A DNA stretch of 36,984 nucleotides, from IMG/VR virus record IMGVR_UViG_3300010036_000002, positions 1-36,984 of that record. The stretch is one strand, 5' to 3'. The notes under the pieces are model-generated. The model saw nothing but the letters and a program-made list of their open reading frames with translations. It made no database searches and was not told where the DNA came from. This document shows, piece after piece, positions 36,401 to 36,984 of this stretch. A program made the position numbers and the translations under genes. The stretch comes from a virus. Numbering within the stretch: position 1 is the stretch's first letter; each line of letters starts with the position of its first letter.

Positions 36401-36984
36401 TCAGAATTATTTAAGGTAATAGAGCCATTATTGGCAGACATTCTGCCAATAGGGTGGAGATAATCATGACTGTCCAGAGAAGAAGTCATTGAGTATTCCT
36501 CTAGTCTATCCGTTAGGTCGATCTCACGCTTCCCCGCGATTTCAATTACTTGAAGTCTACTAGTCTTCTTATTAACAGCAACAACATTCATCTTAACCTT
36601 AGAGATACTCTGAAAAACAGCTTCATTGAGTTGTTGAGTCTGAACCCATGCACTTCCGTTCCACCAGATTTCACACTTCCCAGTAAGGTCATCTACAACC
36701 GGATTTACTATATCTATCCAGTTGTTAGAAACCTCTTCAAACACGGACACAGTCCACTCGGTAGGCTTACACCCAAGATTTAAGTTGATTGATAGCTTAT
36801 TCATGTTTAAGAACTGGCCATAATCAACAATTACTACACCTCGCTCAACAGCGAAATCCATAGGCAGGCCACTACCAAACTCGGCTCCTCGCTCAGATTC
36901 AGCAGAAGGAGTCGGACAAGCCCAGTACTGGTAGTTTGCGCCCACATCCGAGCAGTAGTATCTATCAGAAGATAGCTGGCCATC
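33415..36984 (-). CDS. Large tail-tip/minor tail protein (5' end outside window)
   Basis: The frame is open from the right edge; the GTG at 36945 is probably internal, since DGQLSSDRYYCSD precedes it in frame. About 1190 codons are visible. The N-terminal third resembles a tail hub or baseplate-like protein (LSINLNLGCKPTEWTVSVFE; SMTSSLDSHDYLHPIGRMS; GTLEGWCQYRTYVDYD; FDIFKILQSMDC). A LamG/concanavalin-like domain lies in the middle (about 590-790, for example DPDKWYDIDIVFTDGVGDYY and VIQVYVDGAFAGNW). The C-terminus returns to hub-like folds (DLDASWIFTKEEAQALGAWI; GDKVTINFP). It is probably a virion structural protein at the tail tip that touches sugars. Confidence 0.82.
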   Translation of the reverse strand, partial: DGQLSSDRYYCSDVGANYQYWACPTPSAESERGAEFGSGLPMDFAVERGVVIVDYGQFLNMNKLSINLNLGCKPTEWTVSVFEEVSNNWIDIVNPVVDDLTGKCEIWWNGSAWVQTQQLNEAVFQSISKVKMNVVAVNKKTSRLQVIEIAGKREIDLTDRLEEYSMTSSLDSHDYLHPIGRMSANNGSITLNNSDLKINHDDPNSDFFGTLEGWCQYRTYVDYDMSPYGGAEQVLVRTGTMYSNDWQQSNEFQYTVELFDIFKILQSMDCPAVLLENLSLGKIISILLDMAGIDSYQFEHADFDTTNTVKYFWTDGKQKVFEVLDGLCNSYQAALFVDEFGIIRLLTRNDITVKEDEEAVWEFAGIDSESRVADVLSLKKKYETVVNKVKINYKKREAKIDAEDITEQPLTQSLWEADDTVVLRSSPLTRKMINEEAEGPTASADIWISPTNVKTWPYSGKANIDGELIEYEGKGYVWWDHTTGSPVYNEQFVKSDDERKVLDRRSYLSYTSGTTIGGISADPAKQNGFSGRLVTKTRDLDSSGQRKNHFIGQSYGWYAMNLWHTNSKGWGFPGKYFEPGGNLYNYNNVRNWTARTNWTEVQGRCTVNESVLTVNNATNNSSGTANFAQQSTVLVNDLGNTEYREFGTRLRHRGGTKGKAVIAFYMSNASGYDNANAQITEAINATRCYIVNVCTTEYVEATGRTEQLNEISVQVKNGDALTFAPSSTVGLVSGQIKIDPDKWYDIDIVFTDGVGDYYTNGGASLATGRSVIQVYVDGAFAGNWVTSDNIRPTSLFAVGAKDLSIVDFEDFYATDAPKGQLKYVNDDLFDAVSLRFDPGTNISTSVTLPVDGGWDGQGVMSLATCLTNATIHEIELATAGRTKVVQLLGTSGMTLKPDQRWNIQFSDLIETGARYLRIRYTATNPISMALEYSLVRNYPYGVDTEPTAPANSYYDLVKGGYLSSKRTDHLTLPQVKFVTNYSGENTPVQHYLDVYYEDFGAVVHEVRDFDVELSNSPAKGIGVFSSNQNTRVIDYKYSPTRGYFTLANVSHRNEIVNGTEELDDSNSIDYSLMLYGYALEDKGDFTETVQNDLSIKRRGILAEDLDASWIFTKEEAQALGAWIVDHWSDAMDAVQLTTFCSTHIQIGDKVTINFPNAAINPDWIWMVSDKEVSISADGLDTSITVRRVQ

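Noticed and set aside
1-36984. Plus-strand ORFs across the window
   Set aside because: All lie opposite convincing minus-strand genes or RNA genes, lack ribosome sites and show no recognisable domains.

Overview
This window is part of the genome of a tailed double-stranded DNA phage. Every gene I can support lies on the minus strand, so transcription runs from position 36984 towards position 1. The DNA is AT-rich by eye. Genes are tightly packed, with many ATGA, GTGA, TAATG and TGATG start/stop overlaps and frequent GTG and TTG starts. The host cannot be proved from the sequence. Several small proteins (the MGLIRKSL-type protein, the KEKFGQLR-type protein and the FmdB-like ribbon) and three probable leaderless promoters resemble what I know from phages of Actinobacteria, so an actinobacterial host is my best inference.

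Region by region, in transcription order. (1) 36984-26790: tail-tip and minor tail proteins, namely a large hub-like protein cut by the window edge, a fibronectin III/carbohydrate-binding fibre of about 1300 residues, and small tail-associated proteins, closed by an intrinsic terminator. (2) 26702-24836: a calcineurin-like metallophosphoesterase, a free-standing intein-like Hint protein whose splice residues are missing, and a holin-like membrane protein. (3) 24827-12570: replication and recombination genes, comprising an HTH protein, small accessory proteins, DnaB-like helicase, DnaG-like primase, SSB-like protein, a DnaE-type polymerase with a PHP domain, dUTPase, RecA-like recombinase, a small PD-(D/E)XK-like nuclease, a Cas4-like 4Fe-4S exonuclease and a RuvC-like resolvase. 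(4) 12570-9533: a 46-residue HTH protein, two glycosyltransferases, a methyltransferase and a nucleotide-sugar epimerase. (5) 9506-6279: FmdB-like ribbon, putative small terminase, large terminase and an HNH nuclease. (6) 6238-4798: small hypothetical proteins with long gene overlaps. (7) 4763-345: a tRNA island with 13 recognisable tRNA genes, three homing-type endonucleases (one LAGLIDADG, two HNH), small proteins and several structured stretches that are not ordinary tRNAs. (8) A coiled-coil protein with its own promoter runs off the left edge.

The most unusual content is the tRNA island. tRNA-Phe, tRNA-His and tRNA-Ile fold as full cloverleaves but lack the D-loop GG and the T-loop TTC. 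Instead all three share AATAG in the D-loop and AGCRTWA in the T-loop, which suggests an alternative tRNA elbow. Between the tRNAs lie a nested multi-helix element (1764-1884), a pseudoknot-like element (about 2657-2770) and a tRNA-sized element with a CUA anticodon-like loop (2548-2611). Two other observations stand out: a strongly strand-biased hexamer (GCCGGG on the coding strand) spread through genes and RNA regions, and the Hint protein.
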